A DNA stretch of 64,000 nucleotides from Natronomonas sp. CBA1123 (GCF_009741925.1 NZ_WPCC01000014.1:1-64000), one strand, 5' to 3'. Shown: positions 34,742-44,674, numbered from the stretch's first letter. The notes: generated by a model not told the origin, from the letters alone. Made by a program: numbers and translations.

Positions 34742-35277
34742 TGGAGTACGTCGCCTACGCGTTGGTCATCTTCGTCATCCTGACAGGCATCGCGACGGCG
34801 CTGCTGCGGGACGTACTCGCGGCCATCATCGTCTTCGCCGCCTACAGCCTCGGGATGGCACTGCTGTACACGCTGCTGTTGGCGCCGGACGTGGGACTCA
34901 CCGAAGCCGTCATCGGCGCCGGCGTGACGACTATCCTGTTGCTTTTGACCATCGTGAAGACGGTTCGACCGGGCGGCGAGCGGACTTTCGAGCGCTTGGA
35001 CCCGCGAGCAGCGCTGGCCTGCGGCGCCCTCGCCGTCGTCTTCGGGTTGACGCTGCCCGACCTGCCGGCCGTCGGCGACCCGAACTCGCCGATTCTCAGT
35101 TACGACGCGGTCACCGGCCACTACCTCACACAGTCGTACGCCGAAACCGGCGTCGAGAACACCGTCACGGCCGTGCTGGCGGCCTACCGTGGGTTCGACA
35201 CCTTCGGCGAGGCGACCGTCGTCTTCGCCGCCGGAGTGGCGGTTCTCGTCGTCCTGCGACGGGAGGTGTTCACATGA
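34738..35277 (+). CDS. Mrp antiporter MbhD/MbhE-like subunit (DUF4040)
   Basis: This 179-residue membrane protein matches the part usually found at the C-terminus of large MrpA. It has the DUF4040/MbhD region (VFAAYSLGMALLYTLLLAPDVGLTEAVIGAG) followed by an MbhE-like half (LTQSYAETGVENTVTAVLAAYRGFDTFGEATVVFAAG). As a separate gene it resembles the Mbh/Mrp systems with split MrpA. Translation starts at 34738 or 34741. Confidence 0.85.
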   Translation: MMEYVAYALVIFVILTGIATALLRDVLAAIIVFAAYSLGMALLYTLLLAPDVGLTEAVIGAGVTTILLLLTIVKTVRPGGERTFERLDPRAALACGALAVVFGLTLPDLPAVGDPNSPILSYDAVTGHYLTQSYAETGVENTVTAVLAAYRGFDTFGEATVVFAAGVAVLVVLRREVFT

Positions 35278-35798
35278 GCGACACGGACGAAGACAGCGAG
35301 ATTCCGGAGGAGTCTCGGGAAAGCGAGACAGCCGAAGCCGAAGAGGAGACGTTCCCGGCACAACGGCGCGCCTACACCGAAAGCGAGGTCATCATGAGCA
35401 CCGTCCGCGTCGTGACGCCGTTCGTGCTCACGTTCGGACTGTACATCACCTTCCACGGCGCCGATTCGCCGGGCGGCGGATTCCAGGGCGGCGCCTTGGT
35501 CGGCGTCGTCGTGTTGATGCTCGCCTTCGCCTTCGGCATCGACCCGACCCGCCGGTGGCTCGGCACGAAGGCGGTGACGCTCGTCGCGAGCCTCGGGTTG
35601 CTCGTCTTCGCCGCCATCGGCCTCGGAAGCGTCGTCCTGGGCGGTGCGTTCCTTGAGTACACGCGGTACCCGCTGGAAGACGCTGCCAAATACGGCATCG
35701 AAGCCGTCGAAATCGGCGGCATCGCGCTCATCGTCGCCGGCGTCATCATGGGGCTGTTCTTCCTGACGGCCGCCGGCCCCGGAGGTGACGTGGAATGA
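35274..35798 (+). CDS. mnhB: Mrp antiporter subunit B
   Basis: This 174-residue MnhB starts with an acidic soluble stretch of ~40 residues (DTDEDSEIPEESRESETAEA) not found in bacterial MnhB. The membrane part follows, with the diagnostic FGLYITFHGADSPGGGFQGGALVG near residue 60. It has four helices. ATGA overlaps connect it to both neighbours. Confidence 0.91.
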   Translation: MSDTDEDSEIPEESRESETAEAEEETFPAQRRAYTESEVIMSTVRVVTPFVLTFGLYITFHGADSPGGGFQGGALVGVVVLMLAFAFGIDPTRRWLGTKAVTLVASLGLLVFAAIGLGSVVLGGAFLEYTRYPLEDAAKYGIEAVEIGGIALIVAGVIMGLFFLTAAGPGGDVE

Positions 35799-36157
35799 TA
35801 GAGTTACTCGCCACTCGGTGGGCCTACGCGGCGTTCATCCTGCTGATGGTCACCGGGATTTACATGATGATAGCCAACGCCAACCTCGTCAAGAAGGTCA
35901 TCGGGTTGAACCTGTTCCAGAGCGCAGTCTTCCTGTTTTTCATCGCCTCGGCGTACGTCGTCGACGGCTCCGTCCCCATCGTCCACTCGGAGGGCGGCGG
36001 GGGCCCCTACGTCAGTCCGCTGCCACACGTCATCGTCCTGACCGCCATCGTCGTCGGTGTCAGTCTCACCGCCGTCGCCTTGGCGCTCATCGTCCGCATC
36101 TACGGGGAGTACGGCACCCTCGACGAGGCCGTCCTCCGGGAGGTGTCCGATGACTGA
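35795..36157 (+). CDS. mnhC: Mrp antiporter subunit C (NuoK-like)
   Basis: This 120-residue NuoK-like subunit has three helices. The core reads TGIYMMIANANLVKKVIGLNLFQSAVFLFFI, and PLPHVIVLTAIVVGVSLTAVALAL follows, matching MnhC. It overlaps the first MnhD-like gene by eight bases. Confidence 0.92.
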   Translation: MIELLATRWAYAAFILLMVTGIYMMIANANLVKKVIGLNLFQSAVFLFFIASAYVVDGSVPIVHSEGGGGPYVSPLPHVIVLTAIVVGVSLTAVALALIVRIYGEYGTLDEAVLREVSDD

Positions 36158-37691
36158 TATCGTCCTCCCGCTGCTCATCGCGGTGCCCATCGTCGCGGCC
36201 GTCGCGCCGCTACTGTTGAGCCTCTGGAGTACCGAAACCGGCTGGCCCGTCGCAACCGTCGCCGCCCTCATCGAGACCGGACTGGCCGCCGTACTGCTTC
36301 GGTCGGTGTATCTCGACGGGCGTCTCGTCCACGAGGTCGGCGGCTACCCCGCGCCGTACGGCATCGAGTTGGTCGGTGACGGCCTCTCGGCACCCATCGT
36401 CGCGCTCGTTGCCGTCGTCTCCCTCGGCGTCCTCGCCTTCGCCCGCAGCGCCGGCCCACGTCGCAACAGTTTCTACAGCGCCTACCTGCTGTGTGTCGGT
36501 GGCCTGATGGGCATCTCGATTACCGGCGACCTGTTCAACATGTTCGTCTTCCTCGAAATCACGGGCATCGCGACGTACGCACTCGTCGCCGCCGACCGCT
36601 CCGGGGAGTCGGCCATCGCGGCACTGAAGTACCTGCTGTTGGGAACGACCGGCGCCTCGCTGTTCCTCATCGGCGTCGGCTATGCGCTCATCTCGACGGG
36701 GACGCTCAACATGGTCGACCTCTCGGTGCGACTCGCGGAGATTTACACCACGCCGGGCGGCTCTCGCGTGGTCCTCGCGTCGTTCGGCTTCATCGCCGTC
36801 GGGCTGGGACTGAAAGCCGCCATCTTCCCGCTTCACACGTGGCAACCGGACGCGTACACCTACGCGCCAGATACGGTGACCGTCTTCATCGCCGCGTTGG
36901 CGTCGACGGTGTACGCCTACGCCCTCGGTCGGGTCGTGCTGACGGTGTTCACCGTCGACTTCTTCGATGCCGTGCCACTCGCACAGGACGGCTTGCTCGC
37001 GCTGGCGACGGTCAGCATCCTCGCCGGCAGCGCCCTCGCGGCCGTCCAATCGGAGGTCAAGCGGATGTTCGCCTACTCCTCGGTCGCACAGTTCGGCCTC
37101 GTCGTCGCCGCCTTCGCACTTGCGACGCCCGACTCGGTCCTCGGTGGCGTCATCCACCTCGTCGGCCACGGATTGATGAAGGGCGGCCTCTTCGCTGCGG
37201 CCGCCATCCTCGCGGCGCGACACGGCGCCCGGACGGTCGACGACTACGCCCGCCTCGGCTACCGCTCGCCGGTCGTCGCGGCCGCACTGGGCGTCCTCGG
37301 GTTCGCGCTCGTCGGCGTTCCGCCATCCATCGGCTTCCTCGGGAAGTGGTACGTCGCCCTGGGCGCGGTGCGTGCGGAAGCGTGGCCCGTCGCGGTCGTC
37401 GTCTTCCTCAGCACGCTGTTCACGCTGGTGTACGTCGCCCGCCTGCTCGAACGACTGTACTTCGCCGACCCCGGCACCGCAGCAACGCCGGCACCGGGTG
37501 AAGCCGTCACCGACGGTGGCGACGAGGATGAGACGGCCGACCGGGTCGACAGCCGCGTCCCCGACTCCGTCTCGGTCGGCATGGTCGCGGTCGTCGTTCT
37601 CACCGCGCTCGTCGTCGTCGCCCTCGGCTTCGCGACGAGTGGCTTCGAGACGCTTCTCGACCCCGTTCTCACCGAGGTGTTCTCCCAATGA
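36150..37691 (+). CDS. mnhD: Mrp antiporter subunit D (NuoN/MnhD-like), copy 1
   Basis: This 513-residue proton-conducting subunit has about 14 helices. Channel residues are recognisable in NMFVFLEITGIATYALVA (Glu of helix 5), GLKAAIFPLHTWQPDAYTYAP, FAYSSVAQFG and VGHGLMKGGLFAAAA. A polar loop near residues 455-485 (GGDEDETADRVDSR) precedes the last helix. ATG 36150 (MTDIVLPLL) is the likely start. The closest role is MnhD. Confidence 0.91.
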   Translation: MTDIVLPLLIAVPIVAAVAPLLLSLWSTETGWPVATVAALIETGLAAVLLRSVYLDGRLVHEVGGYPAPYGIELVGDGLSAPIVALVAVVSLGVLAFARSAGPRRNSFYSAYLLCVGGLMGISITGDLFNMFVFLEITGIATYALVAADRSGESAIAALKYLLLGTTGASLFLIGVGYALISTGTLNMVDLSVRLAEIYTTPGGSRVVLASFGFIAVGLGLKAAIFPLHTWQPDAYTYAPDTVTVFIAALASTVYAYALGRVVLTVFTVDFFDAVPLAQDGLLALATVSILAGSALAAVQSEVKRMFAYSSVAQFGLVVAAFALATPDSVLGGVIHLVGHGLMKGGLFAAAAILAARHGARTVDDYARLGYRSPVVAAALGVLGFALVGVPPSIGFLGKWYVALGAVRAEAWPVAVVVFLSTLFTLVYVARLLERLYFADPGTAATPAPGEAVTDGGDEDETADRVDSRVPDSVSVGMVAVVVLTALVVVALGFATSGFETLLDPVLTEVFSQ

Positions 37692-39538
37692 CTGAAGTCG
37701 TAGACCCACGGCCCATCGCGGCCGTCCTGATATCCGTCGTCGGAACGTTCGCCATCCTCGCGGCACACCGTCGCCCCAACGTCCGGGAAGGCGTGACGCT
37801 CGCCGTCGCGTTTGGGAAGTTCGGCATCATCGCCAGCATGATTCCCGGCGTCCTCGCCGGTGACGTCTACGTCTGGTCGCTGGGGTCGTTCGTCATCGAC
37901 ATTCCCTTCGAGTTGCGCGCGGACGCCTTGGGACTGCTGTTCGGGACGCTCGCGAGCTTGCTGTGGATAATCACGTCGCTGTACAGCATCGGCTACATGC
38001 GCGGACTGGGCGAACACAGCCAGACACGGTACTTCGCGTCGTTCGCGATGAGTCTCAGCGCCGCCGTCGGCATCGCCTTCGCCTCGAACCTGCTCGTGTT
38101 GTTCGTCTTCTACGAAGTGCTGACCGCGGCGACGTACCCGCTCGTCGCCCACGACGAAACCGAGGAGGCTCGCAAAGCCGGCCGGAAGTACCTCGCCTAC
38201 ACGTTCGGCGGCGGCGTCGCCGTGTTGGCCGGGACGGCCGCCGTCTACTGGCTGGCCGGCACCGTCGCGTTCACGCCGGGCGGCATCGACGCACTCGCGA
38301 CCGCCGACCCGACGCTGGCACGGGGCGCGTTTGCCCTGCTCGCGGCCGGATTCGGCGTCAAGGCCGGTCTGATGCCGCTACACTCGTGGCTCCCCGACGC
38401 GATGGTCGCGCCGACGCCCGTCTCGGGACTGCTCCACGCCGTCGCCGTCGTCAAGTCGGGCGTCTTCGGCATCTCGCGGGTCGTCCTCGACGTGTACGGC
38501 CCCGAAGCCGTCGCGGACCTCGGGGTCGGCCTCGCCTTGGGATCGGTTGCCGCCATCACGCTCGTCGCCGCGAGCGTCATCGCACTCCGGAAAGACAACC
38601 TCAAGCGCCGACTGGCGTACTCGACGGTGAGTCAACTCTCCTACATCGTCCTCGGGTTGTCGATACTCCACCCCGACGCCATCACCGGCGGCTTGCTGCA
38701 CATCCCCGCCCACGCGTTCATGAAACTCACCCTGTTCTTCTGTGCGGGCATCATCCACGTCGAAACCCACACCGACGACATCAGCGACATGGCCGGTATC
38801 GGCAAGCGGATGCCGCTGACGATGGCGGCCTTCGCCGTCGCCGCCGCGGGGATGGCCGGCATTCCGCTGGTCGCCGGCTTCGTCAGCAAGTTCTACCTGC
38901 TCGTCGGCACCGTCTCCGTCGGCAACTACGTCTTCGCCGGCGCGCTGTTGCTCTCGGGTATCCTCAACATCGCGTACTTCTGGCCGGTCGTCTATCAGGC
39001 GTTCTTCGAGAGCGAGGACGCCCACGACGCCAAACCGCTCGTCGAGAACCCCCTCGGCGGCGCGGGCCGTTCCTCGCTGGCACAGACGGACGGCGGCCGT
39101 CCCGAAGACGAGGACGACGAGGAAGACGACCTCGACGTCGACCCCGAGGAACTCGGTCGGCCGGACTTCAGCGGCAGTTCGGAAAAACGCGATTACAGCG
39201 AACCCGCACCGCTCGTCGACGGCGAGTACGCCGTCGACCAGAACCCCAGCGACCACACCGTCGACGAGGGGGACGAAGGCGACGACGCTGACGACCACAC
39301 TCCTGAAGACCACCACGACACCGAGGAACATCACCACGAACACCACCACGGCGGCCCGCCGCCGAGCGGGTGGACCCGGAGCGGTTGGTTCGGCGGCGAG
39401 AGCACGTGGTTCATGCTCGGCCCCATCCTCGCGGCGATGACGGGGTCGGTCGTCCTCGGTCTCGTTCCGCACGCGGCGGTGTTCCTGCGACTCATCGACG
39501 GCATCGTCTCGGCGGTACTCGCGGGGGTGACGTTCTGA
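37688..39538 (+). CDS. Mrp antiporter subunit D-like, copy 2, with His-rich acidic loop
   Basis: This 616-residue MnhD/NuoL-like subunit has the proton-channel motifs LLVLFVFYEVLTAATYPLVAH, AAGFGVKAGLMPLHSWLPDA, LAYSTVSQLSYIVLG and PAHAFMKLTLFFCAGII. About 110 residues near the end (roughly 460-570) form a soluble insertion that is strongly acidic and then His-rich (EDHHDTEEHHHEHHHGG) before the last two helices. This loop could bind metal. Coupled by ATGA to the genes on either side. Confidence 0.88.
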   Translation: MTEVVDPRPIAAVLISVVGTFAILAAHRRPNVREGVTLAVAFGKFGIIASMIPGVLAGDVYVWSLGSFVIDIPFELRADALGLLFGTLASLLWIITSLYSIGYMRGLGEHSQTRYFASFAMSLSAAVGIAFASNLLVLFVFYEVLTAATYPLVAHDETEEARKAGRKYLAYTFGGGVAVLAGTAAVYWLAGTVAFTPGGIDALATADPTLARGAFALLAAGFGVKAGLMPLHSWLPDAMVAPTPVSGLLHAVAVVKSGVFGISRVVLDVYGPEAVADLGVGLALGSVAAITLVAASVIALRKDNLKRRLAYSTVSQLSYIVLGLSILHPDAITGGLLHIPAHAFMKLTLFFCAGIIHVETHTDDISDMAGIGKRMPLTMAAFAVAAAGMAGIPLVAGFVSKFYLLVGTVSVGNYVFAGALLLSGILNIAYFWPVVYQAFFESEDAHDAKPLVENPLGGAGRSSLAQTDGGRPEDEDDEEDDLDVDPEELGRPDFSGSSEKRDYSEPAPLVDGEYAVDQNPSDHTVDEGDEGDDADDHTPEDHHDTEEHHHEHHHGGPPPSGWTRSGWFGGESTWFMLGPILAAMTGSVVLGLVPHAAVFLRLIDGIVSAVLAGVTF

Positions 39539-41340
39539 TGATAGAGAGCATCCCGCCGTTCGTTCCGGTCCTCATCGCGGCCGTAATCGCCGCCGTCGCG
39601 CCACGAAAAGTCGGTCACGCAGTCGGGTTCCTCGCCACCGCCGGCGTCGCCGTCGGCGTCCTGTTGGTGCCCGAAGGTACGCTCATCGCGGGGCAGTTGT
39701 TCGGCTTCGAGACGGTGCTGTATGCGGTCGACGACTTCTCGCGGTTGATGGGGCTCATCTTCGGCCTCATCGGCGCCGCCGCGGTGCTGTATTCCTATTC
39801 GAGCGAGGCCGACGGCAAGCAGACCGCCGCCGCACTCGGCTACGTCGGAACGAGTCTCGGCGCCGTCTTCGCCGGCGACTGGCTGACGCTCGTGTTCTTC
39901 TGGGAGCTGATGGCCGTCACCAGCACCCTTCTGGTCTGGTACTACGGCGGCCGCGCCGTCCGGACGGGCTTCCGGTATGCACTTGCCCACGGCATCGGCG
40001 GCACGCTCGTCCTCGGTGCCGTCGTCTGGCAGTACGTCGAGGTCGGGTCGTTCCTCTTCGGCGCGGCCACCGGTGTCGTCGGCCCCGTCGCGCCAATCCT
40101 GATGGCCGTCGGCATCGGCGTCAACGTCGGCTTCATCGGCCTGCACACGTGGCTGCCGGACACCTATCCGAGCCCACACATCGCCGCCAGCGTCTTCCTC
40201 TGTGTGTACACGACGAAGACCGGGGTCTACGCGATGTTCCGGGCGTTCCCCGAGGGGAACCTCTGGATTGCCTACATGGGCGGGGCGATGGCCGTCTTCG
40301 GCGCCTCGATGGCGCTGCTACAGGAGGACATGCGCCGACTGCTGTCGTATCACATCATCTCGCAGGTCGGCTACATGGTCGCCGGCGTCGGCATCATGAG
40401 CGATTTGGCGACCGCCGGCGCCTTCGGCCACGTCTTCAACCACATCCTGTACAAGGCGCTGCTGTTCATGTCCATCGGCGTCGTCATCTACCGCACCGGC
40501 ATCGAGGACATCACCGAGGTCGGCGGCCTCTGGAAGGTGATGCCCGTCACGTTCATCTCGTATCTGTTCGGCGCGGCCGCTATCTCGGGCGTTCCGGGCT
40601 TCAACGGCTTCGTCAGCAAGGGTATCGTCATCGCCGAGGCCCACTACAGCATGGACACCTTCGTCATCGGCTCGAAGAGCATGTTCCTCGGCGGCGAGGA
40701 CCTGCTGTGGTGGATGCTCATCATCGGCGGCGTCGGGACGTTCATGTCGTTCATCAAGTTGGGCTACTACGTCTTCTTCCACGGCCCGGCGAGTATCGAC
40801 CCCGACGACGCGAAAATCGGACAGGCCGCACCGATGCTGGCGGTCGGGAGCCTCTGTCTGGCCTTCGGGCTCCTGCCCGGCGTCCTCTTCGAACTCCTGC
40901 CGTACACCGACGTGGTGACGGCAGAGTACACCACCTACACCACCCCCCACGTCATCGAAGGTGTCGTCTTGGGCGTCGCCGGCTTCGTCGGCTTCTTCGC
41001 GCTGAAGAACGTCCTCTCGCGGCTGACGTGGATTCCCGATGTCGACCGCGTGCTCAACCCCGCCGTCTTCTACGGCGGCCGCGCGCTCGTCGTCGCCGTC
41101 ACCGAGACGTGGGCAGCCGTCGACCGCGTCGCCGTCGCCGCCGCAAGCGGGGCACTCCGCGTCGGCAGCGACCCACAGCACTTCGCCTACACGACGGCGA
41201 AGCGACTGCCGGGCATCGAAGCCGATACCCGTCCGAACGGCGGCCGCCCGGAAACCATCGACCTTCAGGTGTCGATGGGAACCAGCGTCTTCCTCATCGT
41301 GATGACGCTGCTCGGCGCGCTCGCGGTGCTGTTGTTGTAG
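39538..41340 (+). CDS. Mrp antiporter subunit D-like, copy 3
   Basis: This 600-residue MnhD/NuoL-like subunit starts at ATG 39538, overlapping the previous stop by one base. Key motifs are LTLVFFWELMAVTSTLLVWYYGG, VNVGFIGLHTWLPDTYPSPH, LLSYHIISQVGYMVAG and FNHILYKALLFMSIGVVIYRTG. The C-terminal part (DDAKIGQAAPMLAVGSLCLA) is like MnhD3/MbhH-type subunits of haloarchaea. It is the last gene of the operon. Confidence 0.9.
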   Translation: MIESIPPFVPVLIAAVIAAVAPRKVGHAVGFLATAGVAVGVLLVPEGTLIAGQLFGFETVLYAVDDFSRLMGLIFGLIGAAAVLYSYSSEADGKQTAAALGYVGTSLGAVFAGDWLTLVFFWELMAVTSTLLVWYYGGRAVRTGFRYALAHGIGGTLVLGAVVWQYVEVGSFLFGAATGVVGPVAPILMAVGIGVNVGFIGLHTWLPDTYPSPHIAASVFLCVYTTKTGVYAMFRAFPEGNLWIAYMGGAMAVFGASMALLQEDMRRLLSYHIISQVGYMVAGVGIMSDLATAGAFGHVFNHILYKALLFMSIGVVIYRTGIEDITEVGGLWKVMPVTFISYLFGAAAISGVPGFNGFVSKGIVIAEAHYSMDTFVIGSKSMFLGGEDLLWWMLIIGGVGTFMSFIKLGYYVFFHGPASIDPDDAKIGQAAPMLAVGSLCLAFGLLPGVLFELLPYTDVVTAEYTTYTTPHVIEGVVLGVAGFVGFFALKNVLSRLTWIPDVDRVLNPAVFYGGRALVVAVTETWAAVDRVAVAAASGALRVGSDPQHFAYTTAKRLPGIEADTRPNGGRPETIDLQVSMGTSVFLIVMTLLGALAVLLL

Positions 41341-41361
41341 GGAGGGTCCCACCGATACCCA

Positions 41362-41369
41362 GTTATTTA
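41362..41369 (+). promoter_or_regulatory. TATA-like box of the gene at 41395
   Basis: GTTATTTA lies about 29 bases before ATG 41395, giving this gene its own leaderless transcript apart from the Mrp operon. Confidence 0.5.
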
Positions 41370-41394
41370 CCTATTCGAGCGGACATCCCGCCCG

Positions 41395-41694
41395 ATGCCC
41401 TCCAAAATCGAAGACACACTGCTCAGCGAACCGTCCGGTCGATGGAACGCGGCGGTCATGTTCGCCGGGTCGCTCCTCTTTTCCGGTGCGTACGTGTATT
41501 TCGGGGTCTTGGGCGATTCCTCGACGGTCCACGAACTCTTCTTTGCGGTCGGATTGGCGCTGTCCGGAATCGCAGAATCCCTGCCGACGGAGCGACGACG
41601 GGCGGCAGGTGGCTTTCGAATCGCGTCGATGGCAGTGTTCGCGACACTGCTCGGTCTTCTGGCTTTTGCCCCCGAGGTAATCGTTGGCCCGTAG
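41395..41694 (+). CDS. Small three-helix membrane protein
   Basis: This 99-residue protein has helices near 20-38, 46-62 and 76-95 (ending LGLLAFAPEVIVGP). No catalytic motif is visible. A TATA box fits the start. It is convergent with aspS. Function unknown. Confidence 0.65.
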   Translation: MPSKIEDTLLSEPSGRWNAAVMFAGSLLFSGAYVYFGVLGDSSTVHELFFAVGLALSGIAESLPTERRRAAGGFRIASMAVFATLLGLLAFAPEVIVGP

Positions 41695-41734
41695 TAGGAG
41701 CAAAAAGCGGTGTATTCGACAGACGCGCCGTCGT

Positions 41735-43036
41735 CTACGGGCTCAGACGTTGACGGTCGCGGGGGAAGAGTACGGCCTCTCGAATGTTCGAGAGGTCCAG
41801 CATCGTCATGATGAGTCGCTCGGCGCCGAGACCCCAGCCGGCGTGGGGCGGCATGCCGTAATCGAACATCTTCGTGTAGTACTCGAAGGCCTCGGGGTCG
41901 AGCCCCTGCTGTTCGAACCCTTCGATGAGGTGGTCACGGCGGTGTTCACGCTGGCCGCCGGAGACGAGTTCCATCCGCGGGTGCATCATGTCGAAGCCCG
42001 TCGACAGTTCGCCGTCGTCGTGGTCCATGATGTAGAACGGCTTGATTTCGGCGGGCCAGTCGGTGATGAAGTAGTGGCCGCCCACGTCGTCGCCCAACGC
42101 CTTCTCGCCCTCGGTCGGGAGGTCGTCGCCCCACACCAACTGCTCGTCGAGTTCGCCGGTGGCGTTGATGCGCTCGATGGCTTCCTCGTAGCTCAGCCGC
42201 GGGAACGGCGTCTCAGGCGGTTCGAACTCCGCTTCGAGGTCCAGCGCTTCGAGTTGCCGCTGGCAGTTCTCCGCGACCGCCTCGTAGGCCGACACGACGA
42301 CGGACTCACAGACGTCCATCGCGTCGTTGTGGTCACAGAAGGCGCCCTCGAAGTCGATGGAGGTCGCCTCGTTGAGGTGTCGGGGCGTGTTGTGCTCCTC
42401 GGCGCGGAAGATGGGGCCGATTTCGAAGACGCGTTCGAGGTTCGAACCGGCGACGAGCTGTTTGAACAGCTGTGGGCTCTGGTTCATGAACGCCTCCTGG
42501 CCGAAGTAGGTGATGGGGAACAGCTCGGTGCCGCCTTCCGTTCCCGTCGCGACGATTTTCGGCGTGTTGATTTCGGTGGCGTCGGCCTCGCGGAACGCCT
42601 CCCGGACCGCACGCATGACCTCGGCGCGAATCTCGAAGATGGCCTGTCCCTCCTCGCGGCGGAGGTCCAGCGTCCGGTTGTCGAGGCGCGTGGACAGTTC
42701 GGCGTCGACCTTCCCGGAGGGGTCCAGCGGTAGTTCCGTATCGGCCTCCGAAATTACCTCGACCGATTCGGGCGTGACCTCGACGCCGGTCGGCGCGCGA
42801 GGCTCCTCCTCGACGGCGCCGGTCACCGAAACGACCGACTCACGGGAGGCGCCGAGCCCCGTCTCCACGAGGTCGTCGTCCATCTCGTCTTTCTCGAACT
42901 TCACCTGAATCCGGCCGGAGGTGTCGCGCAGAATGAGGAACGCGATGCCACCGAGGTCCCGGATTTCATGGACCCAGCCGGCGACAGTGACCTCATCGCC
43001 GGGCTCGGCGTCCGCCGTGTACGTACGGTTCTCCAT
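41735..43036 (-). CDS. aspS: Aspartyl-tRNA synthetase, archaeal (probably non-discriminating)
   Basis: This 433-residue class IIb synthetase charges tRNA with aspartate. The N-terminal OB fold ([30 protein letters not shown]) is followed by motif 2 ([18 protein letters not shown]) and motif 3 ([14 protein letters not shown]). The length is typical of the archaeal type. Haloarchaeal AspRS commonly also charges tRNA-Asn, with correction by GatCAB; gatB lies ~8 kb away. ATG 43036 (MENRTYTAD) is preferred over an upstream start. Confidence 0.93.
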   Translation of the reverse strand: MENRTYTADAEPGDEVTVAGWVHEIRDLGGIAFLILRDTSGRIQVKFEKDEMDDDLVETGLGASRESVVSVTGAVEEEPRAPTGVEVTPESVEVISEADTELPLDPSGKVDAELSTRLDNRTLDLRREEGQAIFEIRAEVMRAVREAFREADATEINTPKIVATGTEGGTELFPITYFGQEAFMNQSPQLFKQLVAGSNLERVFEIGPIFRAEEHNTPRHLNEATSIDFEGAFCDHNDAMDVCESVVVSAYEAVAENCQRQLEALDLEAEFEPPETPFPRLSYEEAIERINATGELDEQLVWGDDLPTEGEKALGDDVGGHYFITDWPAEIKPFYIMDHDDGELSTGFDMMHPRMELVSGGQREHRRDHLIEGFEQQGLDPEAFEYYTKMFDYGMPPHAGWGLGAERLIMTMLDLSNIREAVLFPRDRQRLSP

Positions 43037-43134
43037 ACCCGCGAGTGGGGCGGCCGACCCTTTAAGTCCCACTTTTCGACTCGCCCACGGAACGAGCCGT
43101 CCAGTGGTCGGTCACAACCCGGGCGGCCGTCCGT

Positions 43135-43839
43135 CTACAGCAGGTTCAGCGTCCGGGAGACCTGCCGTTCGGCGGTTCGCTGGATGAACGCCGGCTGTCG
43201 GACGGCCTCGTCGACGAGCGCCGTCGCCGGCGACGAACGGTCACCCTCGAAGAGGTGAGTCGTCTCCACGTCGGCAGCGATGTGACCGAGCAGTTGGAAC
43301 ATCGCCGAGTACCGAACCTGTCGGACCTGGTTGCCGGTCACGTCGAGGTCGCCGGTCAGAAGCGCCGACGCGACCGGGCGGCCGTCGACGATTTGCCGCC
43401 ACGTGCTGTAAGGTGCGCTGACCTCGAATCCGACGTCGTGTTCTTCGGGACTGCCGACGACCTCGACGCCGGTGCAGTCACCACCCTCCAAACCGATATA
43501 GGCATAAAGCGTGCCGTCGGTGACGTTCTCTTCGAGTTGATAGAGGAGTTCCCGCACCTGTGCGGGCAACGACGGCCGCAGCGCCTCGCCGAACGTCTCC
43601 GGAGCGTCCGCGAGCGTCACGTCACCGATTCCCTCGCGAACGTCCTCCGGGATACCGGCGAGGGCCTGTTCGGGGAGTTCAGCGAGCGTCGTCTCTTCAA
43701 GCGGTAACTCGGAGATGACGAGCATGATGTCACCGTTGAAGCCGCGACCCCAGCTACCAGCGAGTTCATCGAGGGCATCGCTCTCGTCGAGCAGGCGTCC
43801 GTATTCGTCCAACCACTGTTCCGTGGGATACAGAGTCAT
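43135..43839 (-). CDS. SCP2 sterol-binding domain-like protein
   Basis: This 234-residue protein starts MTLYPTEQWLDEYGRLLDES. The central part (DGTLYAYIGLEGGDCTGVEVVGSPEEHDVGFEVSAPYSTWRQIVDGRPVASALLTGDLDVTGN) has the strand order of the SCP2 fold, which holds lipid-like ligands. It is mostly acidic and soluble. Ligand and role unknown. Downstream of the bat-like gene but with its own start region, where TTTATTAT lies ~36 bases upstream. Confidence 0.68.
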   Translation of the reverse strand: MTLYPTEQWLDEYGRLLDESDALDELAGSWGRGFNGDIMLVISELPLEETTLAELPEQALAGIPEDVREGIGDVTLADAPETFGEALRPSLPAQVRELLYQLEENVTDGTLYAYIGLEGGDCTGVEVVGSPEEHDVGFEVSAPYSTWRQIVDGRPVASALLTGDLDVTGNQVRQVRYSAMFQLLGHIAADVETTHLFEGDRSSPATALVDEAVRQPAFIQRTAERQVSRTLNLL

Positions 43840-43953
43840 GACCAACAGTACCACATACACGTTCACCTACATAATAAATACACGGTTATACCGAGATGTG
43901 AGGCAAAACCCGGGTCCGACCACACACCGACTCCAAAGATACGGGGAGTCCGG

Positions 43954-44595
43954 TCAGTCGATGGTCTCCTCGACGAGACGGGCGTATCCTCGGCGAAGCC
44001 GTTCGGACACCGCCTGATTGGAGACGCCGAGTTCCGCCGCGAGGTCGGTCGTCGTCGCCGAGCGTGGAACGTCGAAGTACCCCAGTTCGTGGGCGAGTTC
44101 GAGCGTTTCCCGCTGTTCCTCGGTGAGCGCCCGAGCGCCGTCGTCCCGCTGTGTCGACCCGTAAATCCGTTCGAGACGAAACTCGACGCCGTTGTCCTCG
44201 AGGTACTGTCGGTACGCCGACAGCGCCTCGCGGTCGGGAAACCGCGTCCGTGCGTGCCACCACCCGTCGGCGTAGCGGGCTTCCAGCCGCTCGGCGCCCA
44301 GCTCGACCCACGCCGGATACAGCGCCACCCCGATTCGGTCGGTCGTGGTGATGCGATACAGTCGGTCGCCGTCGACCTCGCTCAACACCCCGAACTCGCC
44401 GACCGTCGGGTCCGATTCCAGCGCCGCATCGAACGCCGCACCGTCGGCGATGGTCGCCCAGACGAACAGAATCGGCTTCGTCGGTTCGGTCGCGTACGAC
44501 CGCTCGACGTCGAGTTCGACCTCGGAGACGGTACCGAGAGTCTCCCCCAACGCGAGTTCGTCGGACCGGACCGCGTACTCGGCGATGACGCTCAT
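43954..44595 (-). CDS. Bat-like HTH transcription regulator (HTH_10)
   Basis: This 213-residue regulator ends with a helix-turn-helix of the bacterio-opsin activator type: LTEEQRETLELAHELGYFDVPR, then TTTDLAAELGVSNQAVSERLRRG. The N-terminal ~150 residues resemble the sensor part of such regulators, without a PAS or GAF signature that I can see. ATG 44595 (MSVIAEYAVR) fits a TATA-like CTTATCAT about 28 bases upstream. The halorhodopsin gene is 5 kb away, so control of that gene is speculative. Confidence 0.86.
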   Translation of the reverse strand: MSVIAEYAVRSDELALGETLGTVSEVELDVERSYATEPTKPILFVWATIADGAAFDAALESDPTVGEFGVLSEVDGDRLYRITTTDRIGVALYPAWVELGAERLEARYADGWWHARTRFPDREALSAYRQYLEDNGVEFRLERIYGSTQRDDGARALTEEQRETLELAHELGYFDVPRSATTTDLAAELGVSNQAVSERLRRGYARLVEETID

Positions 44596-44674
44596 CGATA
44601 CAGGCCGTTTTGCCGCAAAGATGATAAGTCCGTTCGTGACCCGTCGAAGACACGACTGCGAGAAGACGGACGCT

